Shown: positions 12,755 through 23,629 of the stretch, piece by piece | How positions within the stretch are numbered: the stretch's first letter is position 1 | Layout: every line of letters starts with the position of its first letter | Assembly: GCF_943734655.1 (NCBI RefSeq) | Contig: NC_071354.1 | Coordinates: forward strand, 45,727,044 to 45,791,043 | Direction of reading: 5' to 3' | From: Sabethes cyaneus | Lineage: Eukaryota > Arthropoda > Insecta > Diptera > Culicidae | Length of the DNA stretch: 64,000 nt | Translations under genes and position numbers: made by a program | The notes under the pieces: generated by a model | Told to the model about the DNA's origin: nothing | Databases searched by the model: none | What the model saw: only the letters and a program-made list of their open reading frames with translations

Positions 12755-13764
12755 TAGTTTCCGAAAATCGTCCAAAAAAATTCTCTCGTTTTTGTCTTCT
12801 TTTCGAACCTTTTTGCATGGAAAATAATAACGTATATATTAAAAGCAAGAACAGATTTGGCCCTTGCCCCTACGGCTCCTTGAAGATAGTCGTTCAAAAA
12901 AACCATGAATTGCGGTACCATGGATTGGCGCTGGGGGCTTATCCGAATTGAAAAATTCCAAAACGACATGAAAGAACATTTAATTATCTCGTGTTTGATC
13001 CATCCTTTTTTAGAATCCGAACACATAACAAAATGGCGACAATTAATACATAAAAGTATGGTTTTTAAGCGAAAAAATTGACTTTAAACATTTCTAAAAA
13101 ATACAAAAATTACAATATCAAGAAAAGGATGGGTCAAACACTAGATAATTTTGTTGGCTTTCAAACAAAAAAAGAATCATAAGAATTGCTTGAGCCGTTC
13201 TTGAGATATTTATGGTACCGACTTTCAAAATCTGGTTTCGAGAAAAACGACGTTGAAGTTTTTACTCGTTGTTTAATCGCTCCAGACATGCGCGGTACAA
13301 ATAGCTGTAACTTTGTCAATATTTGGAATTCATGCAAACGACTTCAAACACATATGGTCAAAATGTTAATCTTTCGAAATAATCAATCAAAAAATTTAGG
13401 TTTTAAAAAATTGAAAAGGTACTATGCGAAGGCAGTTAGTATCCCTCTTATCTTTTGATCCATATTATCTTTTAATCAATGATGGTTAAAATTTTTGTAC
13501 AATACCGATTTTGTACAAATTAAGTTTATATTATTTTGGGCATAAAATGACATATGTTAGCTAACTAATTAGGAAGACTTTTTAGTTTCAAAACTAGAGG
13601 CTACAATATACAAACACTATGAAGCAACTACGAAAAAGGATGAGTGATAGTTAGTTTTATCAATATAATTAAGTTTTTATTTAGGCTATAAATCAAGCCT
13701 ACTTTCAATATCCCGTGCTTATAGATTAATTATAAACGGAGATACTATAGTGACAACAAGCAGT
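12755..13764 (-). repeat. Right arm of the 1,010-bp inverted repeat
   Basis: This is the reverse complement of 11390-12399. Relatives elsewhere in the window (54750-54870 for its start; 61600-62090 for 12895-13380) share the order but have drifted, so the sequence belongs to a dispersed repeat family and its natural orientation is this one. Transcription through both arms would give a long double-stranded RNA (inference). Confidence 0.9.
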
Positions 13765-14300
13765 TTTATGGAATATACAACGGCGTGTTTGTTGGTGGTA
13801 GGCAATGATAGCTACCGGCAGTGATGTCTCGGAGCGCAAAACTAGGTCCATTCTAAAATCAATACTAGGTCCATTCAAGATCAAAAAAGGGGGTTAACAT
13901 TTTTCAAGAATTTGAAGATTTTACTGGTTTTACTGAACTTTTAAATACCTAAATTGAAATTACACATATTTTAGCATGATTTTAAGAGTATTGTTTTATT
14001 TCAAACCAGAAGGGTTCCGGGTAGTAACAGTTTGAAAATACTCTATGGTGACTGCCAAAACGCTGAAAAACAGCTACTTTTAAATACGCGGCAATAAAGT
14101 AGTTTTGGCTATAATTTTAATTTAATTTTAGTATATTTACGTTCAGAAATGATTAAAGATAAACATAAAAGCTAAATACAGTACAAAGACTTGATAATTA
14201 TATCCTAAAATTCTTATTTAAAAATAGGTCCATTCAAGATCAGAATTCGACTAGGTCCATTTCAAAATCATTTACCCTACATATAAAAATGCTAGCTGGG

Positions 14301-14515
14301 CTTAGTTTCAAGTCCGAATTCAAATATAATCTCATACCTAATTTCAACACTAATTTCAAGTCCGATTCTGAGTCCAGTTTTAAGTTCAATTTGAAATACA
14401 ATTTCAAGTGCAATTTGAATCCTATTTGTAACCAATTTCAAGTCCAATTTCATTCCCTACTTTAAGTTCAATTTCAAGTATAATTTCACGTCCATTGCCT
14501 AGCATATTTTGTAAC
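14301..14515 (+). repeat. Degenerate ttcaagtccaa tract
   Basis: Loose repeats of 10-13 bp such as aatttcaagtccaatttcat with irregular spacing. Similar tracts lie at 15890-15975, 18430-18660 and 25570-25790 (same strand) and at 50045-50150, 62430-62620 and 62850-63190 (opposite strand). The tract is interrupted here by the GC-rich block that follows and resumes near 15890. Confidence 0.75.
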
Positions 14516-15765
14516 TTTAAGCGAACTTACTCCGTTTAATTCGCTCGGCCTGAGGCCCTTAGGATCGGCATCAACGTCTAGGGAAGACTTACCTTCGCAA
14601 AATTACTTCGAATTGGTCTCAATTTGATTTCGGATTTTTTATGCACTCCAGAAATGAGGCAAGGAAAGACTTTACGGAACCAAAACTCACGGACTGCTAA
14701 CTCACTCGCTGCTCACTGCGCTCTGCACCTCGGATTCCGGCTGCCTGGTTAGCCGGTGCAAGTGATTTGGATTTCCCGCGGCGGATTACGGCTGCCTGGT
14801 TAGCCGGTGCACGGAGGTCGAGGTCGGTTACGGATTCCGGCTGCCTTGTACGCCAGAAATCTTTAGTAGATTCTCTGCTACACGTACCGGTGGCCTAGGG
14901 GCCGGTAAACTTCAGCTATTCACACTCGTTGAGGCCGACTGCCTGACTGGCCGGTGCTTAACAAATGTCGATGACCGTTATTACTACTCTTGGAACACAC
15001 GGCGGGATCGTGTTTTGACGGACGACCCGTTTAGCTTCGCCAACTCACACGCGGGACCGGCCTATTCACTTCTGGGATCGTATGTTGACGGACGATCCGA
15101 AATCCGCTTCGGAATTTTACACTGTTCGAGACCACGCAGTCGGTATAATTTCGCGGGAGTTTTCTGGCGACTTCCGAATAACCTTTTTCGCACAAGGGTT
15201 ATTTTTCTAAGAGACCTTGCCATGCTTTCATCAGCAGCTTTTATACGAGGGAGTCTTCATGCTACGTCTCGATAGCGCAACCGATCGGGAATTGCTTTTC
15301 ATCGGGTGCACGTTTTCCCCAAGTGAGCGCAAACGCAACGAGCAGTCTTGTGAGTCGAATCGATGGTCAGAGCATTCGTGAGCAGTGAGCATGAGCACCT
15401 CACTCGTTGCGACAACTGCTCGACTTGCTAACTCTTGCTGCTCCTATCTGCCATCTGGTGGTCAGTATCAGTACAGGAGTCCGTACTACTTTACGACACA
15501 TGGCATATTTTTGTAGTATGCAGTTTGAACGTAGTACCGGGCCCCTGATACTACCACCCCTAAAAGTTTACTTTCATATAGTTTTTAAACAATTTAAATT
15601 TTATTTATATAATTCAATTTTTCATTTCAGGCATGAGAATTTACATTTACTCGCAGTATTTTATTGGTTTTATTAGGCAAAACTATCCAAAAAGTATCGT
15701 AGATCAAACTGTAACCTCTTCGAAGGTTACAATTTGAATATTTAAGTTAAACTCCTACTTCTAAC
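14516..15765 (+). repeat. GC-rich block with repeated ggctgcctggttagccggtg motif
   Basis: Four copies of a motif around ggctgcctggttagccggtg occur at about 14731-14760, 14782-14811, 14831-14852 and 14933-14957, the last two diverged. Two copies of atcgtNtNttgacggacga lie at about 15007 and 15078. The block sits between two ttcaagtccaa tracts, so it may be an insertion such as an LTR or untranslated leader of a retroelement, but no terminal repeats or proteins support that. The frame at 15015-15275 has no recognised domain. Confidence 0.45.
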
Positions 15766-15887
15766 CCTTAAATGCGCACGCTGAAAAAATTCATTTTAAA
15801 TAAAAACTTATCTAAAGACGATAAACATAATTTACTTTGGGGATGTTTTTCACTATGTTGTTTTAAAGCAACATTGCGCATTTAAGG
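15766..15887. mobile_element. 122-bp mini inverted-repeat element
   Basis: The perfect 13-bp ends ccttaaatgcgca (15766-15778) and tgcgcatttaagg (15875-15887) are inverted. The interior is AT-rich with no frame. Flanks contain taac and atta but no clear duplication. It is most likely a very short non-autonomous DNA element. Confidence 0.55.
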
Positions 15888-16342
15888 ATTAATACAATTT
15901 CTAATCCGATTTTAAATGCCGTCAAACTCAACTCTAAGTTCGATTTCAAATGCAGTTTGAAGTTCAATTTAATGACTAAAAAACACCATTTTTCAAAATA
16001 TTTTGGAAAAAGAGGAAGTGTCCGCTGCGAAGAATGATTAATTGGATGAACTGGAAAATTTCGATATGGACCAAAAATATTATATAGGGTTGTGCAATGG
16101 AAGATGGGGCTCGCACCCCATCTATCATTCCGGCGTAGACGAACCACACACTCCTAAGCGACGATATTATTTTTGTATGACTGCTCTTTGTTTCTACTGC
16201 TGAGCAGATAGACTGTCATCTACTCAGTCAGTGCGATAGAAACAGGCAATGTGTTGCCGACACTCACTCCTGTAAGTTTCGTGAATATTTACCAAAATAT
16301 TTACCTAATTCAAAACTTCATGTCTCATGAAGCAAACTATAG
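15888..16342 (+). repeat. Short ttcaa-type tract, then unrecognised DNA
   Basis: 15890-15975 continues the degenerate ttcaagtccaa pattern (gttcgatttcaaatgcagtt). From about 16000 to 16342 nothing is recognised; the 94-codon minus-strand frame at 15863-16147 overlaps the tract and has no domain. Confidence 0.5.
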
Positions 16343-16999
16343 CCAGCTAGCATCAATTCGTATATCAATGACGAAAATTATCGTAAATATCTCTTAACAA
16401 ATTCAAAATCGTAACTAAAGCTAGATAAAGTGGGACCAAGTTGATTTTCTATCGTATATAATGATAATAAGGCCATTGCAAATTATTTTGTCACCCCCCT
16501 TGGAAATTGGTTTGAAAAACCGAGGGGCAAAAAAATAATTTGTATAATATTCTTAATATTTTTTAAAACGATGGTTCTACATTTGATGGAGGGACGGTAG
16601 GGGAAAGTAATGAAAATTTTTTGGGACTTTCCCCTCCTTTCCCAAAAAATTTTCATTACTTTCCCCTACCGTCCCTCCATCAATTGTAGAACCATCGTTT
16701 AAAAAATATTAATATTACTGCCTAACCGCATTTCAAGGTCAAAGACTAAAAACACGAGTTGGTCAATAATATTCTTTTTTTATAAAATTAATTGCCGGTC
16801 GAATCTGTAGCCTAAAAAACTCGAAAAATATGTGTTCGAGTGGAGTTATTGTAACGCTAAATTATTCCTAATTACGTATATCACCTCCAAAATAGAACAG
16901 ATATGCCAATTTTGCGCATCAAATACGATTTATTAGTATGTATATCTATACGTAATGCTGATTTTTATCTTTTTTATAGATATGGAAATGCTAGTTGGG
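16343..16999. mobile_element. Second copy of the 9874/14300 inverted-repeat element, with its own insertion
   Basis: The ends ccagctagca (16343-16352) and tgctagttggg (16989-16999) match the first copy, as do the internal landmarks aactaaagctagataaag, tttgcgcatcaaatacgatt and cgtaatgctgatttttat. About 400 bp (roughly 16461-16860) is foreign: it begins with the ttgtcaccccccttggaaat module, carries a foldback and ends before attacgtatatcacctcc. At its right end this copy preserves the uninterrupted sequence matching the insertion point at 10226. Confidence 0.7.
16545..16715. repeat. Foldback with ~80-bp arms and a 12-nt centre
   Basis: The left arm runs from about aatattttttaaaacgatgg through ttgatggagggacggtaggg to ttttttggga at 16626. 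The right arm begins tcccaaaaaattttcatt at 16639 and returns through the same sequence to cgtttaaaaaatattaata. Only a few mismatches are seen. It looks like an interior-deleted version of the element at 17190-17650. Confidence 0.85.
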
Positions 17000-17189
17000 T
17001 ACGCTGTACGAGCAAACAGTTTCTTATGACAATGTGACAAAATTTTCACAGATGAATAACGATAACGTGGACAGATGGATTAAAAAAAACGTGACAAAAA
17101 CGGGACAAATGGGATGGAAAAATAGGAAAAATATGAGAGAAAAATATAAAGAGGCGAACCAGCCGCAGGGTGAAAACCTTTCAAATATA
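17000..17189 (+). repeat. Purine-rich acgggaaa-type tract
   Basis: Between about 17060 and 17180 the plus strand is dominated by runs such as gtgacaaaaacgggacaaat and gaaaaataggaaaaatatga. The pattern is the same as at 18236-18418 and 55310-56000. The 66-codon frame at 16995-17195 is explained by this composition. Confidence 0.55.
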
Positions 17190-17652
17190 GAATAATAATA
17201 ATAAGGCTTAGACCAAACCTCGTGTTTTTAGTATTGACCTTGAAATGCGGTCAAACATATATTAATATTTTTTTGAAACGGTGGTTCTATAATTGATGGA
17301 GGGACGGCAGGGGAAAGTAATGAAAAGTTTTTTGAAAATGGAGGGGAAAGGGTGGAAAGATAAGGGGGGGGGGGGTTATTGTTAACTACGCTTAACAAGT
17401 TGTCAACAAGTTAGACAAAAGGTAGGAGTCACAACGACCACAACGTGTAGAACAATTTTGAAAAACAGTTTATGTCCTGGCCCCAAAATATTGTTGAAGA
17501 GGTTGAAGAAAAAAATAATAACATCAAACCTTTAATAACTAGACTAATCTCATGTCATGCTATTTCCTCTCCTCCAACAAAAATTTTTCATTTCTTTCCC
17601 CTACCGTCCCTTCATCAATTGTAGAACCACCGTTTCAAAAAAAACTTTATTA
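17190..17652. mobile_element. Element with long terminal inverted repeats (ttgatggagggacgg family)
   Basis: The left repeat (about 17265-17340, containing aattgatggagggacggcag) is complementary to 17575-17645 (ctaccgtcccttcatcaatt). The left homology extends outward through cgtgtttttagtattgacct, which also appears inverted at 16715-16765 next to the foldback. The interior (17345-17570) has a G-run near 17366 and no transposase. Another relative is at 55035-55145. Non-autonomous; superfamily unknown. Confidence 0.65.
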
Positions 17653-18235
17653 ACTAAGCAAGCGAGAAGAAACCAGGTTTATTTGTCCATATTATTACAA
17701 ATTTAAGACAAAACTTTTGAACAGTATTTAAAATTTAGTTCAACCGTACCAAACTTCCAAATTTTTTGACCCAAGCACATAAAGCAAGCATCCTGGTAGA
17801 GATGAACCAGTTTGATAATAGTGGAGTGCCACAGGATCACCTTAGAGAACCATAAACGTATAGCTTGAACTTTATTTGTATTTTGCTTTGAACTTGCGTG
17901 TCACTCGGTTAGTTACCCTGTTTTTTTTTTTTTTTTTTAATAATCGACATCCGTGTCACTTACTAGTTCAGAACTCGGTAACCACGAAACAGTAACGTAA
18001 TCTAAGCATAGTGTGAAAATGGGAGTTTAGGTGCTACAACTTTTTTTACTTGGAACGCATATGCTGTGTTACCGACATGTTTTAGGAAAACATGTCTCTG
18101 ATATTATTCGCGTTTGAAGCCGCTTGTTTCTTGGTCAACCTTTTAGTCATGAATCTCAGACCATTCCTCAGCTGATGCTTGTTCTCTAACAATAACGTGT
18201 TTACCGTTGTATATTAGGGAGGCAAACCGTTTCGA
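17653..18235. other. Unrecognised stretch with a short poly-T run
   Basis: No gene or repeat is identified apart from a T-run at about 17920-17938. AT-rich. Confidence 0.5.
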
Positions 18236-18790
18236 AAATGTCAACGAAAAATGGAAAACAAAAGAGAAAAACGGGAAATGAAAAAGAATAAAAGTGAGAG
18301 CAAAAATCAAAAAAAAAAACGGTAGAGGAAAGAAGAAAAAACGGAACAAAAAATAAAAACGGAACTGGAAAGGAGGAAAAAAAGGAACAGAAAAAGATAA
18401 ACCGTGTGACAGAAAACACAGTATGACAATCCTAATTTCAGGATTGTCTTGACTTTGTATCTCTAGTTTTGATCCAAAATCAAGTCTCCAATGTCAGGTT
18501 CTATTTCAAAACCAATTTTAGGTCTAATTCAATTTCAATTTCAAGTAACATTTCCAATTTTAAGTAAAGGCTTCGAATTCTCTTCTTGTCCGATTACAAC
18601 TCTAATTTCGAGTTCAGTTCCAAGTCTGTTTTCTAGTCCAATTTCAACTTTGATTTTAAATCCAAATACACCCGTTTGGCAGGAGTTTTCGTGATAAAAA
18701 ACAATAGATTCACCATTACTCGATTACTTAATTTTCCAGGCCGAAGCATTCTTCTCAAAGTTAGGTTGCCCCACCTTTTGTTTATGTCTG
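18236..18790 (+). repeat. Composite dispersed repeat: purine tract, ttcaagtccaa tract, conserved tail
   Basis: Three parts occur in order: a purine-rich acggaaaa tract (18236-18418), a degenerate ttcaagtccaa tract (about 18430-18660), and a tail ending in gccccaccttttgtttatgt (from 18768). The tail is exactly repeated at 56035-56057, downstream of another purine tract. The mirror order (aattggactt tract, then pyrimidine tract) occurs at 62430-64000. The order is conserved across copies, so this appears to be one repeat family. Confidence 0.65.
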
Positions 18791-21700
18791 TGCACACTAG
18801 GGTCGATGAGCAAAATTTCATGCGGGTCCTCAAATACTTCTGACTACTACCTATGTGTACCTTCGTTACTATAAGATGTAACAATTGTGAGAATAAAATG
18901 ATTTGGGTAATTTGGATCCTTGCTTATGTCTATCCTAATCTTAATTTAATTTATTATTTATATTCTTCAGAGGAAATTATTTGGCACGCAAAAGAAGAAG
19001 ACAGGGGCAGAAAAACTATTGCGGACCAACTGGAATGCTGCACCTTGTGTGCTTCTGTTTCCGAAGCATGGAAAACAACGGGCCAACATTGCATTCCGAC
19101 TAACCAAAGAACACATTTCCATAACACCCAATCGCCGTAACAGGAAGCTTCCCCAGCACCAACAGAATACTTTCATTTATCAGCGTGCTAACACGAATAA
19201 AGTGTCTTTTATCGGTCGTTTTCCACAGCTTTTATTTTCCGGGCTCATCGGTTCCTATCGGCAACCAAGAAGAGATGAGCTTGCCGCATAGCTCTGGTAC
19301 CTACCTATTCATAGCGTGTTCTATTCTCAACAGTAACAACGTACTGTCGCTTTCCGTCTCCATGATCGGATGGTTTTAACGCATCGCTGCTACCCGCTGC
19401 AGGTCGGTAGAACACCATCTGCTGCTGCTTTTGTAGGACGAGAGACTTAAGCCGAGCCGAGGGTACGCGAAAGCAACGACCATGGCAACCAACAACGATG
19501 TACACTACAATTAGAGATAAATTTATAATTATGTTTAGTCCCACGCAATCTGTGTTGGCTTTGGTTGGTCACATCTTGGTTGGCCTTGCGTTCGAGATCC
19601 CACTATTCCTGGCCCTCGGAGAGCTTTGATTTGTTTGCTGTCGCAACGGAGCATTAGAATTCCGCGCTTCCCGCGAGCAGTGCCGTAACCAGGCTCGCTA
19701 AGGTTGACTTCCGTAACACTAACTCCGGCTAACGATTACGACAGTGTAGCCCTGATTTGCAAGTATGCATCCCCACGAAGTCTGCTGCTGCAATCCGAAG
19801 GCACCGCTGTCTGCCAAGCCAGAAGAACAAGCGCGATGCTGCAAGGCGACCGACGAGAACCAACCAGACACCACCGCTGCCGCCGCCATGCAATTCCTTC
19901 GCGCTTATCTTAGAGTACCCGTGCGAGCGCACGAGGAGGATGAATTTCATGCAATTTGTTCCGATTGCCATAGATGGATGACTGAGTTTGGAGGGATAGG
20001 TTGTAAGATTTAGTCAAAGAGACTTCTATAAATAGATACAACCGCGAGAAGAAAAATTAGCGGCCACGAGCACTCGGCGATAAGTTGGTACTGATTATTA
20101 CTTTTCGCTGAGGCTGGAAAATCCAGCGAGGCTCAGCTAGGGAAGAGTTGTTCTAGCGAACGGTCCTCAAAAATGTCATTGTTGAGAGAATAAGATTGCT
20201 TATTATCTTAGTTTTACTTTAATTTAAAGAAAATGTTTTCAGCAGTCGGATTCAGAGCCGGATTTTGACAAATGACTTTCATCATTATTGATTTTCGAGT
20301 TGTAATTTTTATTCCTTGACGTACCTAATTACATAAACAATCAATAATGCAAAGCTGCAGCTTGCATGATTTGCTTCGAGAGGGTTTACTTTGCAATTTA
20401 ACAACACCGTCTGTCCGGCTTTGGGATTCTATCCATCAATCATAAGTGCTGCGGTGAGTTCATCGTTCTTTCTTCTGGATGAAAATAACTCCAGAACACG
20501 AACATCGCTGCCGGACAGGTAATGAAGACATCATTCTCGTGACGCCATTTAGGTATTCACCAACTGTCTGTTTTTTTTTTGTTCTTTACGCGCTTCACTG
20601 TCCGTGCGTTTTCCGTAAAGCAAATCCAACCGGACAGGTTGTAATTTCGGCATGGTTTTTTTTTTGATAATCGTTCGGGAGCTTCCCGAAAGGGATCCAC
20701 TTAGCGATTTGTTCTGCGGTCAGTGCTTTTACGTAGCTTCGCCATAGGACGGTCCCTCTTTAAAATAAGGATAAATATCGTCACCAAACAAGTACCGCCG
20801 TTTGCGGTGTTTTGAGCGAAAAGTTGGGAACATGAGCGCAATAAACGCCGCTGTTAACATGAGTGCTGATAATAACAATAATCACGTTTTTGCCCGTGAT
20901 TATAACCGCCTGCCTTTGAACGAAATTAATTATTTTTCGAGGTTCACATACTTTCTGTCAGACGATCCCGAAATTGTTGTTTGCTACTTGCGACTGAACA
21001 TCAAAGTGACGCTGATGATAATGGAGATAAACAGCGAATGCATGTTTGCAGAATCAGATTATTGGTAGTCGGTCGAGTTGTGGTGACCGGTTTCGTCGGT
21101 TGCATCGGATCGGACATCGCACAGCCTCACGCGAGAAATGTATAATTTGACATTTGCGTGATTTTTTTGAAGTGAAAGGACTTTACTGGGCTGTAAATTC
21201 AAGGTTCATCAATCTATTTTCGAACATTTTGACAGTTATGATATATAGAAGTTTCCATTCAAATTCGCAGTATTCAATATTATCTTTATTGTGGACAACA
21301 AAATGTATGAAATATGAATTTTTGAAGTAAGTTAATGTTTGGGGAAATCGAATTTACCGTTCCTAACTCAGAAACAACGAAAAACGTTTTTCTCAATTTA
21401 TATTGAGGAGGTTCACTCATGCGAATGTTGAGTGTAAACTCTCCGCCTACAAATGATGGATTTCTGTGAACCAGAGCAGAGGGTTCAAAGCCCCTGAAAG
21501 GAAGGTTATCCATGGCTATTACGTAAAGACTTCAATGGACAAACCCCAATGATTCTGAGGAATCGCGTGCAATCAATCGAACGAAGGAACAAGACCAGGA
21601 GCATAGCTTTAACCTCGACAGCGACTGACTGTATAGCGGACCTTCAGTGTTGTCGCCGATCCTGGGTTCACCCAATGCAATTGTGGAGAGTGTGGGTGTT

Positions 21701-22079
21701 GAATAACCCTGATGCAGAATATCACTTACCCCAGAATCAGAACATGTCTCGTATAATACACAATCTCGGCAGAATTAGGTTGTGCTATCGTGGTGACAAA
21801 CGGTTTGAACAGTTCAGTGCGTTATCGTTTCGGCTATCATCGATCACCTAGATTCCGACCGCGTTCAACGACTTCACTGCTAATCACAGTCGGTCGTCTG
21901 CAGTTGGTTAACAAGCTATACTTTGGCGATTCTTTGTGGTTCTTTGTAATTTAAGCTTTGTTTATTGTACAATAGTCACCATGATAGAACCATTTCAGAT
22001 CCTACAAAATCCAAGGTATTTATTCCCCAAGTGTTTTATTGTCTGCATTAGAGATTCGCCCAAGAAATTCTGCATACGT
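18791..22079. other. Long stretch without recognised gene; moderately GC patches
   Basis: No domain is recognised in any frame, including 18853-19140, 19019-19291, 20802-21068 and 21549-21851. The 19.3-20.1 kb part is less AT-rich and less repetitive than its surroundings and could hold unique regulatory DNA. A TATA-like tataaatag at 20027-20035 is followed by purine-rich sequence, but no start codon or frame supports a promoter. T-runs lie near 20572 and 20656. Confidence 0.5.
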
Positions 22080-22270
22080 TAAGTTCGATATCGATACGAG
22101 CGAATATGAGTGAAATAATTCGATACGTTCATTGTATTATTGAATCTATGGTTCGGTACGACCATAGATGAACTAACTGGTTCGGTACGACCATAGATAA
22201 ATTAAAAGATTCAGTACGATCAGTGTTGAATGAAGTATATGGTTCGGTACGACCATAGATGAATTAAATG
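22080..22270 (+). repeat. Degenerate ggttcggtacgaccatagat minisatellite, left part
   Basis: Units built on ggttcggtacgaccatagat, alternating with variants such as gattcagtacgatcagtgtt, recur about every 30-40 bp. More diverged units extend back to 22080. The same array resumes at 23630-23815, beyond a reverse transcriptase fragment, so the array was split by that insertion. Confidence 0.75.
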
Positions 22271-23560
22271 ATTTTATCAATGCTTAGCAAAGTACTCGAG
22301 AAACTTTTGGTGAGCAGATTAAACAAGTTTTTCAAAAGTCAAGATGTTTTATATAGTCATCAGTATGGTTTCCACTCCGGGTCTTGCACCTTAACCGCTG
22401 CCAGTAAATTAGTCGACGATATTTTCAGTGCGTTGGATTCGCAACAAGCCTTGGGCGTACTTTTCTAGCATTTGAAAAAGGGCGTTCAACCACAACTTTC
22501 TGTTACGTAAGCTTGAATACTATGGTATTTGGGGTCTAGCAAGGTAAACGATTGCTGCGGTAATCGCCTGAATAGCGCCTTTGGAGTGCCCTAAAGTAGT
22601 AACTTGGGGCCCCTCCTCTTCTCGATCTATATCGAAGACCTTCCCAAAATTGGGCTACATGGAATACCACGTCTCTTTGCTAACGATACGTCCCTGTCAT
22701 ATACAGCTACCGACTCAAATGAAATCATACAACAAATAAGCAATGACATGGAGAAACTGCAGATATACTTCACCGAGAATTTGTTGTCGCTCAACATATC
22801 CAAAACGAAATACATGATCTTCAATTCCGCTCGATCCAGACACTTTCAAGCATCTTGGCCTAACATTTGATAGAAATCTCACTTTGTATAGCCACACAGC
22901 CAAACTGCAGCTTAAAATCAGCCTAACTTGCGGTCTTCTGTATAAAACTTCTAACTACCTGCCGACGAAACAAATGCTGAACATATATCATGCTTATGTA
23001 CAGCAAAACTGCACTACATGGTTTCAATCTGGGAGGCGACCAGCAAGTATAAAATTAAATGTTTGCAAACCATTCACAATCATCGTCTGAAGGCAGTATA
23101 TCGACTAACACGTTTGTATTCGACGTTTCAGTAGCCAGTTCCAGTACTCCGTGAAAAACACTGATTCAAATGCATGATATACTGTGGAATCCATCAACGT
23201 ATCTTAACAGACAGTTCGAACGAGCTTCACATAGTCACAATACAATAGGCAATACAATGCTCTTCCAGCCACCACGAAAGACGAGAGAAGTTTCAAAAAA
23301 TTTAAAGACTCTGCATTACAGTTAATGCGACTTAAACTTCCACAATCCACAATAGTAAATGAATGCAATTTTTGAATGCTAAACGTCCGAGTACTCCTTT
23401 CAAAGAGATCTAAATCTCACTGGCGGGGCAAACCAGTCAAATCAACTAGATTACTGGGTAACTGAAATAGTGAATTGACATAGGAGGTTAGTGTAAGAAG
23501 TGTTAAGATAATCAATGAATCTGTAATAAATTGTCATTAAATAAAATCATAAATAATTGC
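22268..23560 (+). pseudogene. Non-LTR retrotransposon fragment, reverse transcriptase (dead)
   Basis: The first open piece (22268-22468) carries the RT landmarks SKVLEKLL and HQYGF, after which the frame is lost. The next piece (22604-22870) has GPLLFSIYIEDL and the catalytic box as FAND (codons 22676-22687) instead of FADD, losing the first metal-binding aspartate. A downstream piece (22884-23090) matches the usual post-catalytic region, and around 23160-23350 degenerate sequence resembles the RT C-terminus. The 3' end is probably the AT-rich stretch near 23520-23560. It is 5'-truncated inside RT, lacks an endonuclease and has several stops, so it cannot be functional. Clade uncertain (Jockey/CR1/LOA-like). 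Confidence 0.8.
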
Positions 23561-23629
23561 GACCAGTACCAGAGAGATCACAATATTTAGAGCCTCCTGG
23601 TGTGGGAGTATGATCATTGTTAAATAAAC

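Larger units (their letters stand above)
10226..14279. mobile_element. About 4.05-kb inverted-terminal element carrying a giant palindrome
   Basis: The ends are inverted: tagggtaattgatcttgaat on the left and, on the opposite strand from the right, tagggtaaatgattttgaaa. Eight copies of a roughly 17-19 bp motif (gatcttgaatggaccta and variants) cluster near the ends: plus orientation at 10236, 10437, 10458 and 10481; minus orientation at 13843, 13866, 14225 and 14252. Such inverted subterminal arrays are typical of transposase-binding regions in DNA transposons. No transposase frame is present. No unambiguous target duplication is visible; TA is possible. The outer 1.1-kb left part includes a further repeat fragment beginning near 10619 (cctttcttatactctgtt, then agaaagg). 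Superfamily not assignable. Confidence 0.6.
9874..14300. mobile_element. Small inverted-repeat element (about 373 bp) split by a 4.05-kb insertion
   Basis: The left end cccagctagca (9874-9884) is the reverse complement of the right end tgctagctggg (14290-14300). Sequence between 9874 and 10225 continues, after the inserted block, with 14280-14300. A second copy at 16343-16999 shows the same ends and the same internal landmarks (tttgcgcatcaaatacgatt, cgtaatgctgatttttat) running directly into atgctagttggg. That copy therefore serves as an empty site for the insertion at 10226. No coding capacity is seen; non-autonomous, MITE-like. Confidence 0.75.

Noticed and set aside
11696..13458. Identical 90-codon frames in the palindrome arms, considered as a duplicated gene
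   Set aside because: The identity follows from the arm identity; in the diverged relative at 61600-62090 the same frames are not preserved, so there is no sign of protein selection.
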